Part shown: positions 1 to 9,395 of the stretch, one piece after another | Layout: each line of letters starts with the position of its first letter | How positions within the stretch are numbered: position 1 is the first letter of the stretch | Assembly (NCBI GenBank): GCA_020200155.1 | Contig: JAIVJG010000206.1 | Location: forward strand, 1 to 39,957 | Direction of reading: 5' to 3' | Source of the DNA: Acidobacteriota bacterium | GTDB taxonomy: Bacteria; Acidobacteriota; Blastocatellia; Pyrinomonadales; Pyrinomonadaceae | DNA: 39,957 bases | Made by a program: the position numbers and the translations under genes | Notes under the pieces: model-generated | Seen by the model: the letters and a program-made list of their open reading frames with translations, nothing else | Databases searched by the model: none | Told to the model about the DNA's origin: nothing

Positions 1-1
1 G

Positions 2-1330
2 TTGACGACGCTGCTCGTGCCGATCTCGATTCTTTCGAGCTGGCACGCGGTCGAGAAACGGCAACTAGCCTTCTACGCGCTGATGCTGGCGCTGGAATCG
101 GCGATGATCGGCGTTTTCGTCTCGCTCGACCTGCTTGTTTTTTACCTCTTCTTCGAGGCGTCGCTCGTCCCTATGTTCCTGCTCATAGGTATCTGGGGCG
201 GCGAGCGCAGAATTTACGCGGCGGTCAAGTTCTTCGTCTATACGGCGGCGGGGAGTCTACTGATGCTCGTCGGCATCATCGCGCTCTACTACATACACGC
301 GCGGGACGTTGGATTCGGAACGTTTGACTACACCGTGCTGCTCGAATCGCTGCGGCAGGGGAAAATGTCTCTGACGCAGAACGGTGTCGCGACGACGACG
401 CAGGCGCTGCTGTTCGGCGCGTTCGCGATAGCTTTCTCGATCAAGGTTCCGCTCTTCCCACTTCACACGTGGCTCCCAGACGCGCACACAGAAGCTCCGA
501 CTGCGGGTTCGGTGATCCTCGCGGGCGTACTTTTGAAGATGGGGACTTACGGCCTGATGCGTTTTAACTTCGCGCTCTTCCCCGAAGCCTCGCGCAAATT
601 CGCGCCTGTCTTCATCGTGCTTGCCATCATCGGCATCATCTACGGCGCGCTCGTCGCGATGGTACAGCCGGACGTGAAGCGTCTGGTCGCTTATTCGTCC
701 GTCAGCCACATGGGTTTCGTCGTGCTTGGGCTGTTCTCGTTCACGGAGATCGGCATGCAGGGCGCTCTCTACCAGATGCTCAATCACGGCGTCTCGACCG
801 GCGCGCTCTTCCTTCTCGTCGGCATGATTTACGAGAGGCGGCACACACGGCAGATAGCAGAGTTCGGCGGACTCTCGAAGCCTATGCCTCTGTTCGCCAC
901 GTTGCTGATTATCACGTCGCTCTCATCAATCGGGCTGCCGCTCCTGAACGGCTTCGTCGGCGAGTTTCTCATCATGCTCGGCATGTGGACTTCGACCGCG
1001 AGCGTCACATGGCCCTGGTGGGCGTCGGGGCTGGCGGCGACGGGCGTCATCTGGGCCGCCGTCTACATGCTCTGGATGCTGCAAAGGGTACTCTTCGGGC
1101 GCGTCACGAACGAAAAAAATCGCTGGCTGCCGGACTTGAACGCGCGCGAGATAGGTTTGTTGATTCCGCTTCTCGCGCTGATGGTTTACATGGGCGCATA
1201 CCCACGGCCATTCCTGAGCCGCTCGCGCCTGAGCGTTGACGAGTTACGCACGCGCATCGTCGCGCCTGAGACGCAGAACACGTTTGAAGCCACGGAGAAG
1301 GCCGAAAACAGGCAGGCTGAGAGCAAGTGA
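2..1330 (+). CDS. nuoM: NADH-quinone oxidoreductase subunit M (5' end outside window)
   Basis: Proton-antiporter family signatures: FHTWLPDAHTEAPTAGSVILAGVLLKMGTYG (here PLHTWLPDAHTEAPTAGSVILAGVLLKMGTYG), VKRLVAYSSVSHMGFVVLG; C-terminal part followed by nuoN-like gene. Confidence 0.95.
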   Translation: MTTLLVPISILSSWHAVEKRQLAFYALMLALESAMIGVFVSLDLLVFYLFFEASLVPMFLLIGIWGGERRIYAAVKFFVYTAAGSLLMLVGIIALYYIHARDVGFGTFDYTVLLESLRQGKMSLTQNGVATTTQALLFGAFAIAFSIKVPLFPLHTWLPDAHTEAPTAGSVILAGVLLKMGTYGLMRFNFALFPEASRKFAPVFIVLAIIGIIYGALVAMVQPDVKRLVAYSSVSHMGFVVLGLFSFTEIGMQGALYQMLNHGVSTGALFLLVGMIYERRHTRQIAEFGGLSKPMPLFATLLIITSLSSIGLPLLNGFVGEFLIMLGMWTSTASVTWPWWASGLAATGVIWAAVYMLWMLQRVLFGRVTNEKNRWLPDLNAREIGLLIPLLALMVYMGAYPRPFLSRSRLSVDELRTRIVAPETQNTFEATEKAENRQAESK

Positions 1331-1371
1331 CGAATGTGCGCGCACACGTCGCGGATGGCTCAGAGGTTATG

Positions 1372-1956
1372 ATGAGAAGATATATATTCATTGTCGCACT
1401 TTTGCTCTTGATGTCGGCTGCTGGGTCGTCGCGCGCCGTCGCGCAGCAGCCGCAGGCCGGTAGCGCCGCCACGCCGCAAAAGGAAGCCGGTTTCAGATTG
1501 AAGGGTGTGGACGGCAAGACTTACGACACTTCGGAGATGCGCGGCGACGTGCTCGTCGTCTCGTTTGGCGCGACGTGGTGCACGCCCTGCCTCTGGGAAA
1601 TTGTCGCGCTCGAAGAACTCAAGGAAGAGTACAGGGGAAAGCCCGTCAGGTTTTTCTGGGTCAGCATTGACGACGAGAGGCGCACGTCTAAGTATCTGCT
1701 CCGGCAGTTCGCAAAAGATCGGGGCATGACCATCCCCGTCCTGCGCGACCCGAAGATGGAAGCGTTCCTACAATTCTCCGACACCGCGCGCATTCCCGTC
1801 ATGGTCTTCTTCGACCGCGAAGGGCATTTCGCGGCCCCCACGCGCAGGGGGATGTCGTCGGAGATTTCGGAGTACAAGCGTCTTGTGCGCGAGCGTGTCG
1901 GTGCGCTGCTCAAAATGGAGCCGGGCAAGACGATAGGCACGACTACGAGCAAATGA
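1372..1956 (+). CDS. Secreted/membrane-anchored thioredoxin-like (TlpA/AhpC-TSA type) protein
   Basis: Signal peptide (MRRYIFIVALLLLMSAAGSSRAVAQ) and WCTPC redox motif (SFGATWCTPCLWE), cis-Pro region IPVMVFFDREG; ORF track start is 1327, internal ATGs at about 1369/1372 look better. Confidence 0.85.
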   Translation: MRRYIFIVALLLLMSAAGSSRAVAQQPQAGSAATPQKEAGFRLKGVDGKTYDTSEMRGDVLVVSFGATWCTPCLWEIVALEELKEEYRGKPVRFFWVSIDDERRTSKYLLRQFAKDRGMTIPVLRDPKMEAFLQFSDTARIPVMVFFDREGHFAAPTRRGMSSEISEYKRLVRERVGALLKMEPGKTIGTTTSK

Positions 1957-2008
1957 TTATTCCGCCCGGACGTGCGGGCGGACACTCTGTGGGATTTGAG
2001 TTGATAAG

Positions 2009-3231
2009 ATGAACTTCTGTTTTGCGATCACAGCGCTTTCACCCGACGTGAGCTTCGCGCTCCTGCTACCCGAATTGATTCTGACGGTGACGGGCGTGCT
2101 GGTGATGCTGATTGACGCCTTCCTGCGGCGCTCGTCAGACCAGCGTTGGGTGACGGGCGGCCTTTCACTCGCGGGGCTGGGCGCGGCGGCAGCCTCCTGC
2201 GCATGGCTGTTTGACGCCAGTTCGAGCCTCCCCGCCTCTGCCTTCAACGGCATGATCCTGCTCGACAGGATGCGTCTTTCGTTCACGTTCGTCTTCATCG
2301 TAGTCGCCGCGCTGACGATTCTCGTTTCGATGATCTGGGTCGAGTGGGAGGGATTGCCAGCCGGCGAGTTCCACACGCTGCTTTCCACGTCTGGACGCCA
2401 GACGTTTACGAAGGCGCGCCGACGCCCGTCACAGCCTTCATGGCCGCCGGGCCGAAAGCCGCCGGCTTCGCGGCCTTCATGCGCGTCTTCCTGATTGCCT
2501 TCCCCTTCGTCACCGTCGCCACACAGACGGCGAACGTCGGCGCGCAACTGCACGAAGCATGGCTGAACGCGCTGGTCGTGCTTGCAATCCTGACGATGAC
2601 TATCGGCAACGTCGTCGCCATCGTGCAGAGCAACGTCAAGCGCATGCTGGCCTACTCTTCAATCGCGCACGCGGGCTACGCGCTGGTGGGTTTCGTCGCG
2701 GCGGGCGCGGCCACGGATGCCACACAGCAAAACGACGCCATCGCCGCAGTCATTTTTTATCTACTCGTCTACGCCGTGATGAACATGGGCGCGTTCGCCG
2801 TCGTCACGCTGATCGCGCGCAGCGGCGACCGGCGCACGGAAATCGAAGACTACAACGGCATCGGCTTTCGCTCGCCCGTGCTCTCCGTCGCGCTCTCGAT
2901 TTTCCTGCTGAGCCTGCTGGGCGCGCCGCTGACCGGCGGGTTCATGGGTAAAATCGTCGTCTTTCGAGAGGCGCTCAGGCACGACTACACCTGGCTCGTC
3001 GTCATCGGTGTGCTCAACTCGGCGGTTTCTGTATACTATTACCTGCGTCTGATCGTGGTTATGTTCTTCCGCGAGCGGGCGACCGAGTGGGGCGCGCCGC
3101 GCATCCCTGCCAGCATCGCCATCGCGCTGGTCATCACGGTCATCGGGGTGCTCTATCTGGGCATCTTCCCGAATCGCTTGATAAATGCTTTTCGCGAGGG
3201 GCAGGCAGTCGCGGTGACGTATTTGAAATAG
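2009..3231 (+). pseudogene. nuoN: NADH-quinone oxidoreductase subunit N, disrupted (internal segment missing plus frame change)
   Basis: ORF 2009-2494 is NuoN N-terminus until ...WVEWEGLPAGEFHTLL; ORF 2344-3231 resumes in another frame at FHVWTPDVYEGAPTPVTAFMAAGPKAAGF. The conserved segment normally between these two motifs is absent. Confidence 0.85.
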
Positions 3232-3305
3232 CTGCTGACTCATGGCGCGAGCGGGGCGAGATTATGACCCTCTCGCCCACGCTCTTTATTTTTGCACGGA
3301 GTTCG

Positions 3306-3872
3306 ATGAAGGCTGCGACCGGAAAACAGTTGGGCACGCAGGAAGACGCGGGGCGCGTGAAGGCTCCGTCGCGCCGCCCGACCACTGAAGAGATCGTCGC
3401 CGGCGTCAGAGAGCATCTGGGTGACGCGTGGCCTCCGCGAATTTACCGCGAGCGCGTCCTTCCGCTGCGAACGCGCTCGCACGCCATACCGCCGGCCACG
3501 AAAGGCGCAACCGTCGAGGTGCAGCACACGCTTCTGGGCGTCGAGTTGAAGGTCGGGCGACGGCGCATCTCATGCCCGGACTATGCCACGGCCCGCTATC
3601 TCGCGGTCTTCGCGCGCGCCGGTTGCGGCAACGTCGCCGTGCCCTACGACATCACAAAGATATCGAGCCTCGCGGACGAACTTGAGTCGGCCTGGCAACG
3701 CATGCTGCTCTTCTCCGATCATTCGTCCGGTGGGCGCGGCAAAAGTTTCAGTTCGCGTGTGCGGGCTGTGGTTGTTAAGGAAGTCCGGGAGGAGATTGAA
3801 AGCGCGGGGGCCGGCACGGCTATCCCTCAATTCAATCAGAACACGAGCCAGCGCCGGCGGCGCATTTCATAG
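3306..3872 (+). CDS. Conserved hypothetical protein
   Basis: ORF 3087-3872; plausible start ATG 3306 (MKAATGKQLG) or 3264; no recognised domain. Confidence 0.5.
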   Translation: MKAATGKQLGTQEDAGRVKAPSRRPTTEEIVAGVREHLGDAWPPRIYRERVLPLRTRSHAIPPATKGATVEVQHTLLGVELKVGRRRISCPDYATARYLAVFARAGCGNVAVPYDITKISSLADELESAWQRMLLFSDHSSGGRGKSFSSRVRAVVVKEVREEIESAGAGTAIPQFNQNTSQRRRRIS

Positions 3873-3939
3873 GGAACCTAAATCGTCAATCGTAAGCAGA
3901 GAAAACTGCTACCTTCTTTTGACGATTCACTTTCGACTA

Positions 3940-4929
3940 ATGATTCAAGAGCTTAAAGAACAGACGCCACTCAACCAGCCGGAGCCACTACCCTTCCCTT
4001 TCAACCAGCGGACGTTTTGCCGGTACGAAAGAATCGAGATGCGCATTGAATCCGCGCGCGTGCTCGTCGTCAACGATCTGCTGCACGAAGAGAGTGATTT
4101 GTCCGAGGTGGCTCACCGCGAATGGGGCGCGCAGGTCGCGACGCACATCGCGCAGGAGCGGCATATTTCTTCGCTTGCCGTCGAGAACATTCTCAGCAAC
4201 ATCAGACGCCTCGTCCGCCGGCCAGAGACGGAAGTGGCGCACCTCGCCGAGGTCGCCGAAGCCGTCGAGCGTTTCCGCCCGGAGGCCATCGTCCTGAGCG
4301 GCACGCTCAGCGACTTCGATTATTATAACCCCGCGATGATCGAGAGCTTCGGCCACTTCATCCGCGCGACGAAGATTCCCGTGCTCGGTATCTGCGGCGG
4401 CCACCAGTTGATCGGACTCTGCTTCGGCGCGCGCATTGTGACGCTCGACAACCGAGAGGCGCACGAGATGCGCGTCAACCGCTCGTTTGAATACCAGTAT
4501 CGTTTCATCCGCATCACCGATCCGGGAGACCCGATCTTCCACGGCATACACGATCAGGAGTCGGGTATCTGGCAGGACTATACGACTGAAGGCAACATTC
4601 TGCGCGTGTGGCAGAACCACGGACTACAACTCGACCGCGTCCCCGAAGGCTTCAAGTCGCTGGCGACCGCATATCTCTGCAAGAATCAGATGATGGTAAA
4701 GCGCGCTGGCGGCCAGCTTATCTACGCGGTGCAGTTCCACCTCGAAAAATCTTTTCAGGATTTGACACAGCACAATCCTGTCCGCGACGACCCGAACTCA
4801 CGCCGAATGCTCCGCGAGGAGGCCAGCAAACGCACACGCTGGGCACACCAGAACGAGTCGCGCGACGGGCGCATCCTCTTCGAGAATTTTCTGCGCGAAG
4901 CTTTAAAGCACAGCGCGCGAGGCGATTGA
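3940..4929 (+). CDS. Class-I (triad) glutamine amidotransferase-like protein
   Basis: Nucleophile elbow VLGICGGHQLIGLCFGA and C-terminal VQFHLEKSF (His/Glu of triad); start approximate (MIQELKEQ). Confidence 0.8.
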   Translation: MIQELKEQTPLNQPEPLPFPFNQRTFCRYERIEMRIESARVLVVNDLLHEESDLSEVAHREWGAQVATHIAQERHISSLAVENILSNIRRLVRRPETEVAHLAEVAEAVERFRPEAIVLSGTLSDFDYYNPAMIESFGHFIRATKIPVLGICGGHQLIGLCFGARIVTLDNREAHEMRVNRSFEYQYRFIRITDPGDPIFHGIHDQESGIWQDYTTEGNILRVWQNHGLQLDRVPEGFKSLATAYLCKNQMMVKRAGGQLIYAVQFHLEKSFQDLTQHNPVRDDPNSRRMLREEASKRTRWAHQNESRDGRILFENFLREALKHSARGD

Positions 4930-4959
4930 AAAACCCGCGGGCAAGAAGAATCAACCCGC

Positions 4960-5793
4960 TTACTGCTTGATACCAGTGCCGCCCGCTTTGTTGATGGGCT
5001 TTCGATAGCCGTAGCTTTCAAGCACAGCCTGCCCCTCCACGCTCAACACAAAATCCACGAACTGCCGCGCCTCTGTTTGCTTCCGCGACGAGCGAACAAT
5101 CGCTATCGCATGATCGAGCGGCTGATGTAATTGTTCGTCAACTTCAATGGCCTTGCCTTCGCCCGCCTTGACCAGCGAGCGCGGGATGAACGCCGCGTCT
5201 GCATTGCCCGTCGAGGCGAACTGTTTGGCCTGCGCGACGTTCGGCGCGTAGACGACTTTCGGCTCGACCTGCGGCCACAGATTCGACGCACGCAACGCCT
5301 CGACCGCAGCCTGCCCGTATGGCGCGAGTTCAGGCTTGGCAATCGCGATTTTGGAAATCTGTGCTCCGGCGAGGTCGCCGAGTTGATTAATTCCCCCGTC
5401 CTTCGTGTGAAGCAGCCAGAGGACGAGACTGCCGCGCGCGAACAGTGCGCGTGAATCCTCGGCCAGCAAACCTTTGTTCGCAAGCTCGTCCATATGCCGC
5501 ACGTCCGCCGAAGCGAAAACGTCGAACGGCGCGCCGCTCTCGATCTGCTGTGCCAGTTGCGCCGTCGCCCCGAAGCTCAGGATCACGCGCACTCCCGTCC
5601 GCGCTGTGAAGCGCTTCCCCAACTCTTCAAATGCTTCGCTGAAATTCGCGGCGGCGGCCACGACGACCTCATTCGCGGAATGTCCTTCTCTTTCCTGCGT
5701 GGCGCATCCGAACGCCGTGGACGCCAACACAAGGATCGCCAGTAGAATTCCTATTCGCGCACGCGCTCCAACTATCGGCTGACTATTTTGCAT
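4960..5793 (-). CDS. modA: Molybdate ABC transporter substrate-binding lipoprotein
   Basis: Lipobox-like FGCATQ; VVVAAAANFSEAFEELGKRF...GATAQLAQQIESGAPFDVFASAD typical of ModA. Confidence 0.92.
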   Translation of the reverse strand: MQNSQPIVGARARIGILLAILVLASTAFGCATQEREGHSANEVVVAAAANFSEAFEELGKRFTARTGVRVILSFGATAQLAQQIESGAPFDVFASADVRHMDELANKGLLAEDSRALFARGSLVLWLLHTKDGGINQLGDLAGAQISKIAIAKPELAPYGQAAVEALRASNLWPQVEPKVVYAPNVAQAKQFASTGNADAAFIPRSLVKAGEGKAIEVDEQLHQPLDHAIAIVRSSRKQTEARQFVDFVLSVEGQAVLESYGYRKPINKAGGTGIKQ

Positions 5794-5938
5794 ACGTGCA
5801 TCAAAGCACGCCGCGCACGTTGCGTCAAAGTAGCGTCAACTTATTTTTGCCGGCAAGAATCAACCTGTCGCTCAGGAATTTTCCTGCCGCAATTCGCTTA
5901 TTGCCGCGACCGTGGGGCGGTGCTATCTTCGACCCTCG

Positions 5939-6613
5939 ATGAGAGAGATTGACTGGTTTCCCCTCTGGCTTTCGTTAAGAGTTGCGCTCGTTTCGACGGT
6001 CATCGTCGTCTTCGCGGGAGTCGCGTTGGCCTGGCTGCTGGCGCGTCAGAGATTCTTCGGGCGGGAGGCGCTCGACGCGATTGTCACGCTACCGCTCGTC
6101 CTGCCTCCAACCGTGCTTGGTTACTACCTGCTCGTCGTGCTCGGACGCGGCGGCCCCGCCGGGCGACTCTTCGAGAGCCTGACCGGGCATCAACTTGTTT
6201 TCACATGGCAGGCGGCGGTCGTCGCCGCGTCGGTGGGCGCTCTGCCGCTGGTGGTGAAAACTTCGCGGGCCGCCATCGCGAGCGTGGACTGCGTTTACGA
6301 AGACGCGGCGCGCACGCTCGGCCACACAGAGTGGCAGGTCTTCCGCCGCGTCACGCTGCCGCTCGCCTCACGCGGGATCGTGGCGGCGGCGATGCTCGCT
6401 TTCGCACGGTCGCTCGGCGATTTCGGCGCGACGCTGATGGTCGCGGGCGACATTCCCGGACGCACGCAGACGGCCTCCATCGCCATCTACGACGCGGCGC
6501 AATCGGGGCACGACCGTTACGCCGTCACTCTCGTCCTGATCCTCTCCGCGCTGGCCTTCGCGCTCATGTATGCCACCAACCGCCTCTCGTCCGCTGGTAC
6601 GTTTAACGAGTGA
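5939..6613 (+). CDS. modB: Molybdate ABC transporter permease
   Basis: LPLVLPPTVLGYYLLVVLGRGGPAG; EDAARTLGHTEWQVFRRVTLPLA; SLGDFGATLMVAGDIPGRTQT. Confidence 0.93.
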   Translation: MREIDWFPLWLSLRVALVSTVIVVFAGVALAWLLARQRFFGREALDAIVTLPLVLPPTVLGYYLLVVLGRGGPAGRLFESLTGHQLVFTWQAAVVAASVGALPLVVKTSRAAIASVDCVYEDAARTLGHTEWQVFRRVTLPLASRGIVAAAMLAFARSLGDFGATLMVAGDIPGRTQTASIAIYDAAQSGHDRYAVTLVLILSALAFALMYATNRLSSAGTFNE

Positions 6614-6696
6614 GGCGCATTTCCTCTTCACCCTTTCGACTTGAAATGAATCAGCCTTGTGCGAAGGAACGGAGAGGAATCTGAAAGCGACTTTGA

Positions 6697-7845
6697 ATGC
6701 TTAACGTCAAGATCAGGAAAACGTTTGGGAAGCAATTCGTTGAAGGCGACTCTGCTATGCGCGAAAATGTCGAGGGCGCGAAGGACGGCTTTGTGCTCGA
6801 CGTTGATTTTGCAGCCGCGCCCGGCGTGACGATTCTCTTCGGCGCATCTGGATCAGGCAAAACCCTGACGCTGAAGTCTGTCGCCGGTCTCGCACGCCCC
6901 GAAGCAGGAATCATCAGTGTGGGTGAGGAAATCCTCTTCGATTCGACGCGCAGAGTCAGTCTTCCGATTCGTGAGCGCAGGGTCGGGTACGTCTTCCAGC
7001 ACCTCGCTCTCTTTCCGCACCTGTCGGCGCTCGCGAACGTCGAATTCCCGCTAAGCGATCTCCCCCGGCGCGAAAGAAGGGAGAGGGCCCTGGCCCTCTT
7101 GCAAAACTTTCGTGTCGAGCACGCTTCCGGACGACTGCCGCGCGCCATCTCCGGCGGCGAGGCGCAGCGCGTCGCACTGGCGCGTGCCCTCGCGAGCGAT
7201 CCGCGCATGTTGCTTCTGGATGAACCGCTCTCGGCGCTCGACGACGCCGCCAAACTCGACATTATCGCCGACTTAAAAAAGATTAATCGCGAGTTGCGGC
7301 TGCCCATCCTGTACGTCACGCACAGCCGGGACGAAGCGTTGATGCTCGGCGAGCGGGCGCTGATATACGAGCGTGGGCGTATCGTCGCTGCGGGCGAGCC
7401 GTCGGTGGTGTTAGGCGCGCCGGTTAAGGGGAGCGTCGCGCGGCTGGCCGGCGTCGAAAATATTTTCGAGGGGAGGATTGCCCGCAAATCCGCCGAGACC
7501 GGCATGATGACTGTGGAATTGTGCGGCGAGACGGGAGCAAGCTGTCGCGTCGAAATCCCGCTCGGTCGCCACGTTGAAAACGAGAGAGTGACGATTGCTG
7601 TGCGGTCGGGCGATGTCCTGCTGGCGACGGAAAAGCCGCGCGGGATTTCGGCGCGTAACGTTCTCGCCGGGCGTATCCACGCGATTGAGGAGCGGGGCGA
7701 TCAGACGCTCGTGCGCGTGTCGAGCGGCGTGCTGTGGACGGCCAGTGTGACCAAACAATCAGTCGGCGAGTTGGGTTTGGCCGCCGGCAAGGAAGTGTGG
7801 ATCGTCTTTAAAACCTATTCGTGCCGGATTCTCGACGTGGATTGA
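6697..7845 (+). CDS. modC: Molybdate ABC transporter ATP-binding protein
   Basis: Walker A GASGSGKT, signature ISGGEAQRVALARAL, Walker B MLLLDEPLSALD, C-terminal TOBE-like region. Confidence 0.93.
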   Translation: MLNVKIRKTFGKQFVEGDSAMRENVEGAKDGFVLDVDFAAAPGVTILFGASGSGKTLTLKSVAGLARPEAGIISVGEEILFDSTRRVSLPIRERRVGYVFQHLALFPHLSALANVEFPLSDLPRRERRERALALLQNFRVEHASGRLPRAISGGEAQRVALARALASDPRMLLLDEPLSALDDAAKLDIIADLKKINRELRLPILYVTHSRDEALMLGERALIYERGRIVAAGEPSVVLGAPVKGSVARLAGVENIFEGRIARKSAETGMMTVELCGETGASCRVEIPLGRHVENERVTIAVRSGDVLLATEKPRGISARNVLAGRIHAIEERGDQTLVRVSSGVLWTASVTKQSVGELGLAAGKEVWIVFKTYSCRILDVD

Positions 7846-7882
7846 AGTCCCGCGAACTGTCGCCGGATTTCCGTCGCATGGA

Positions 7883-9028
7883 TCAGAGCGCGGGGATAAC
7901 GTGGTCGCCTTTCCATTCCGAAGGGACGTTCTCCATCGTGCGTTCCATCATGCGGTCAACAACCGCCGGCAGGCTCCCCGTTTCGGCAAAGACTCTTAAT
8001 TGCTCGTCTGCGGAAGTCCCGCGTTCAAGAATAGTGTGGATGTGCTCGACCTCTTTGCGCGAGCCGAGATCGTCCAGCACGTCGTCAACGAAATCGAGCA
8101 ACTCGCGAATCAGGTCGCGCACGGGGACTTCTTTCTGCTTCCCGAAATCAATCATCTTTCCGTCGAGGCCATAGCGCACTGCGCGCCACTTGTTCTCCTG
8201 CACGAGCATTCGCCGGTAAAGGCGGAAGCCGAGATTCTTTTCGATGAGCCGGTCGAGTTTGACGACGATGGCCTGGAACAGCGCGGTGATGGCGACCGTG
8301 TCGTCCACGCGCGTCGGGATGTCGCAGATGCGGAATTCGAGTGTCGGGAAGAACGGGTGCGGGCGCACGTCCCACCAGATTTTCTTGCCGTTGTCCATGC
8401 AGTTAGTCTTAATCAGGAGATTGACGTAGCGCTCGAAGGATGAATATGAGTCGAAGTGGTCGGGGATGTCCGTGCGCGGGAATTTCTTGAAGACCTCAGA
8501 GCGATAAGACTTGAGGCCGGTGTTGAAGCCGAGCCAGAAGGGCGAGGATGTCGAGAGCGCGAGGACGTGCGGCAGGAAGTAACGTGCCGCGTTCATAATG
8601 TGGATCGCACGCTCGCGGTCGGGCATTCCGACGTGGACGTGCATCCCGAAGATAAGCAGTGAGCTTGCGACCATCTGCAACTCGTCCACGAGAAGCTTGT
8701 AGCGCGCGTCGTCGAAAATCTCCTGGTCGCGCCAGTGCGAGATCGGGTGTGTCGAGGCGGCGACGATGGCGAGTCCTTTTCTGCGCGCGAGCGCCGACAT
8801 GATGGCGCGCAGGCGCGTGATGTCCTCGCGCGCTTCCTGTACGTTGGCACAGATGCCCGTGCCGACCTCGATCATTGACTGGATCATCTCAGGCTTAACC
8901 TTCTCGCCGAGAATCCTTGTGCCCTCTTCGAGAATCTCCGAAGAGACGTGCGAGCGCAGTTCGCGCGTCTGCGGGTCAACGATCTGGAACTCCTCTTCGA
9001 TGCCGAGTGTGAATTTCTCAGGCGTCAT
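7883..9028 (-). CDS. Carboxylate-amine ligase, glutamate-cysteine ligase 2 (YbdK/COG2170) family
   Basis: FTLGIEEEFQIVDPQTREL, MHVHVGMPDRERAI, FPTLEFRICDIPTRVDDT; start MTPEKF at 9028. Confidence 0.9.
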   Translation of the reverse strand: MTPEKFTLGIEEEFQIVDPQTRELRSHVSSEILEEGTRILGEKVKPEMIQSMIEVGTGICANVQEAREDITRLRAIMSALARRKGLAIVAASTHPISHWRDQEIFDDARYKLLVDELQMVASSLLIFGMHVHVGMPDRERAIHIMNAARYFLPHVLALSTSSPFWLGFNTGLKSYRSEVFKKFPRTDIPDHFDSYSSFERYVNLLIKTNCMDNGKKIWWDVRPHPFFPTLEFRICDIPTRVDDTVAITALFQAIVVKLDRLIEKNLGFRLYRRMLVQENKWRAVRYGLDGKMIDFGKQKEVPVRDLIRELLDFVDDVLDDLGSRKEVEHIHTILERGTSADEQLRVFAETGSLPAVVDRMMERTMENVPSEWKGDHVIPAL

Positions 9029-9065
9029 GGTTCGATCTCCTCCGGCCAGTATGCCCGACCGAATC

Positions 9066-9392
9066 TCAACTGTTCGCGAGTGCTTCTTCCAACGCGGCGC
9101 GGTCTTGCTCCGGCACGCCGTGGAAGCGCACGCCCACTCCGCGCCCCGGATTGCTGTAGACGACCTCGGCGTTGCAGACCACGTCCCTCTCGCCGAGCGG
9201 GATACGCAGCGTGAGCAGCGCGCCTTCGGGTAGCTCATGTTGCGTGTTCATGTAGAGGCCGCCGGGACTGATGTCCTTGGTGCTGGCGACGCCGGTCAGG
9301 TCGGCCCCGTCGAAGAACACGTCAATGATGAGGCGCGAGCGCTCGTGCTGCCGCCGCTCGTCCTGCGGTATTTCGCTGTTGACAAAATTCAT
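9066..9392 (-). CDS. PilZ-domain protein (predicted c-di-GMP receptor)
   Basis: RxxxR (RQHER) followed by DISPGG (DxSxxG) spacing typical of PilZ; single-domain protein. Confidence 0.85.
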   Translation of the reverse strand: MNFVNSEIPQDERRQHERSRLIIDVFFDGADLTGVASTKDISPGGLYMNTQHELPEGALLTLRIPLGERDVVCNAEVVYSNPGRGVGVRFHGVPEQDRAALEEALANS

Positions 9393-9395
9393 CGC

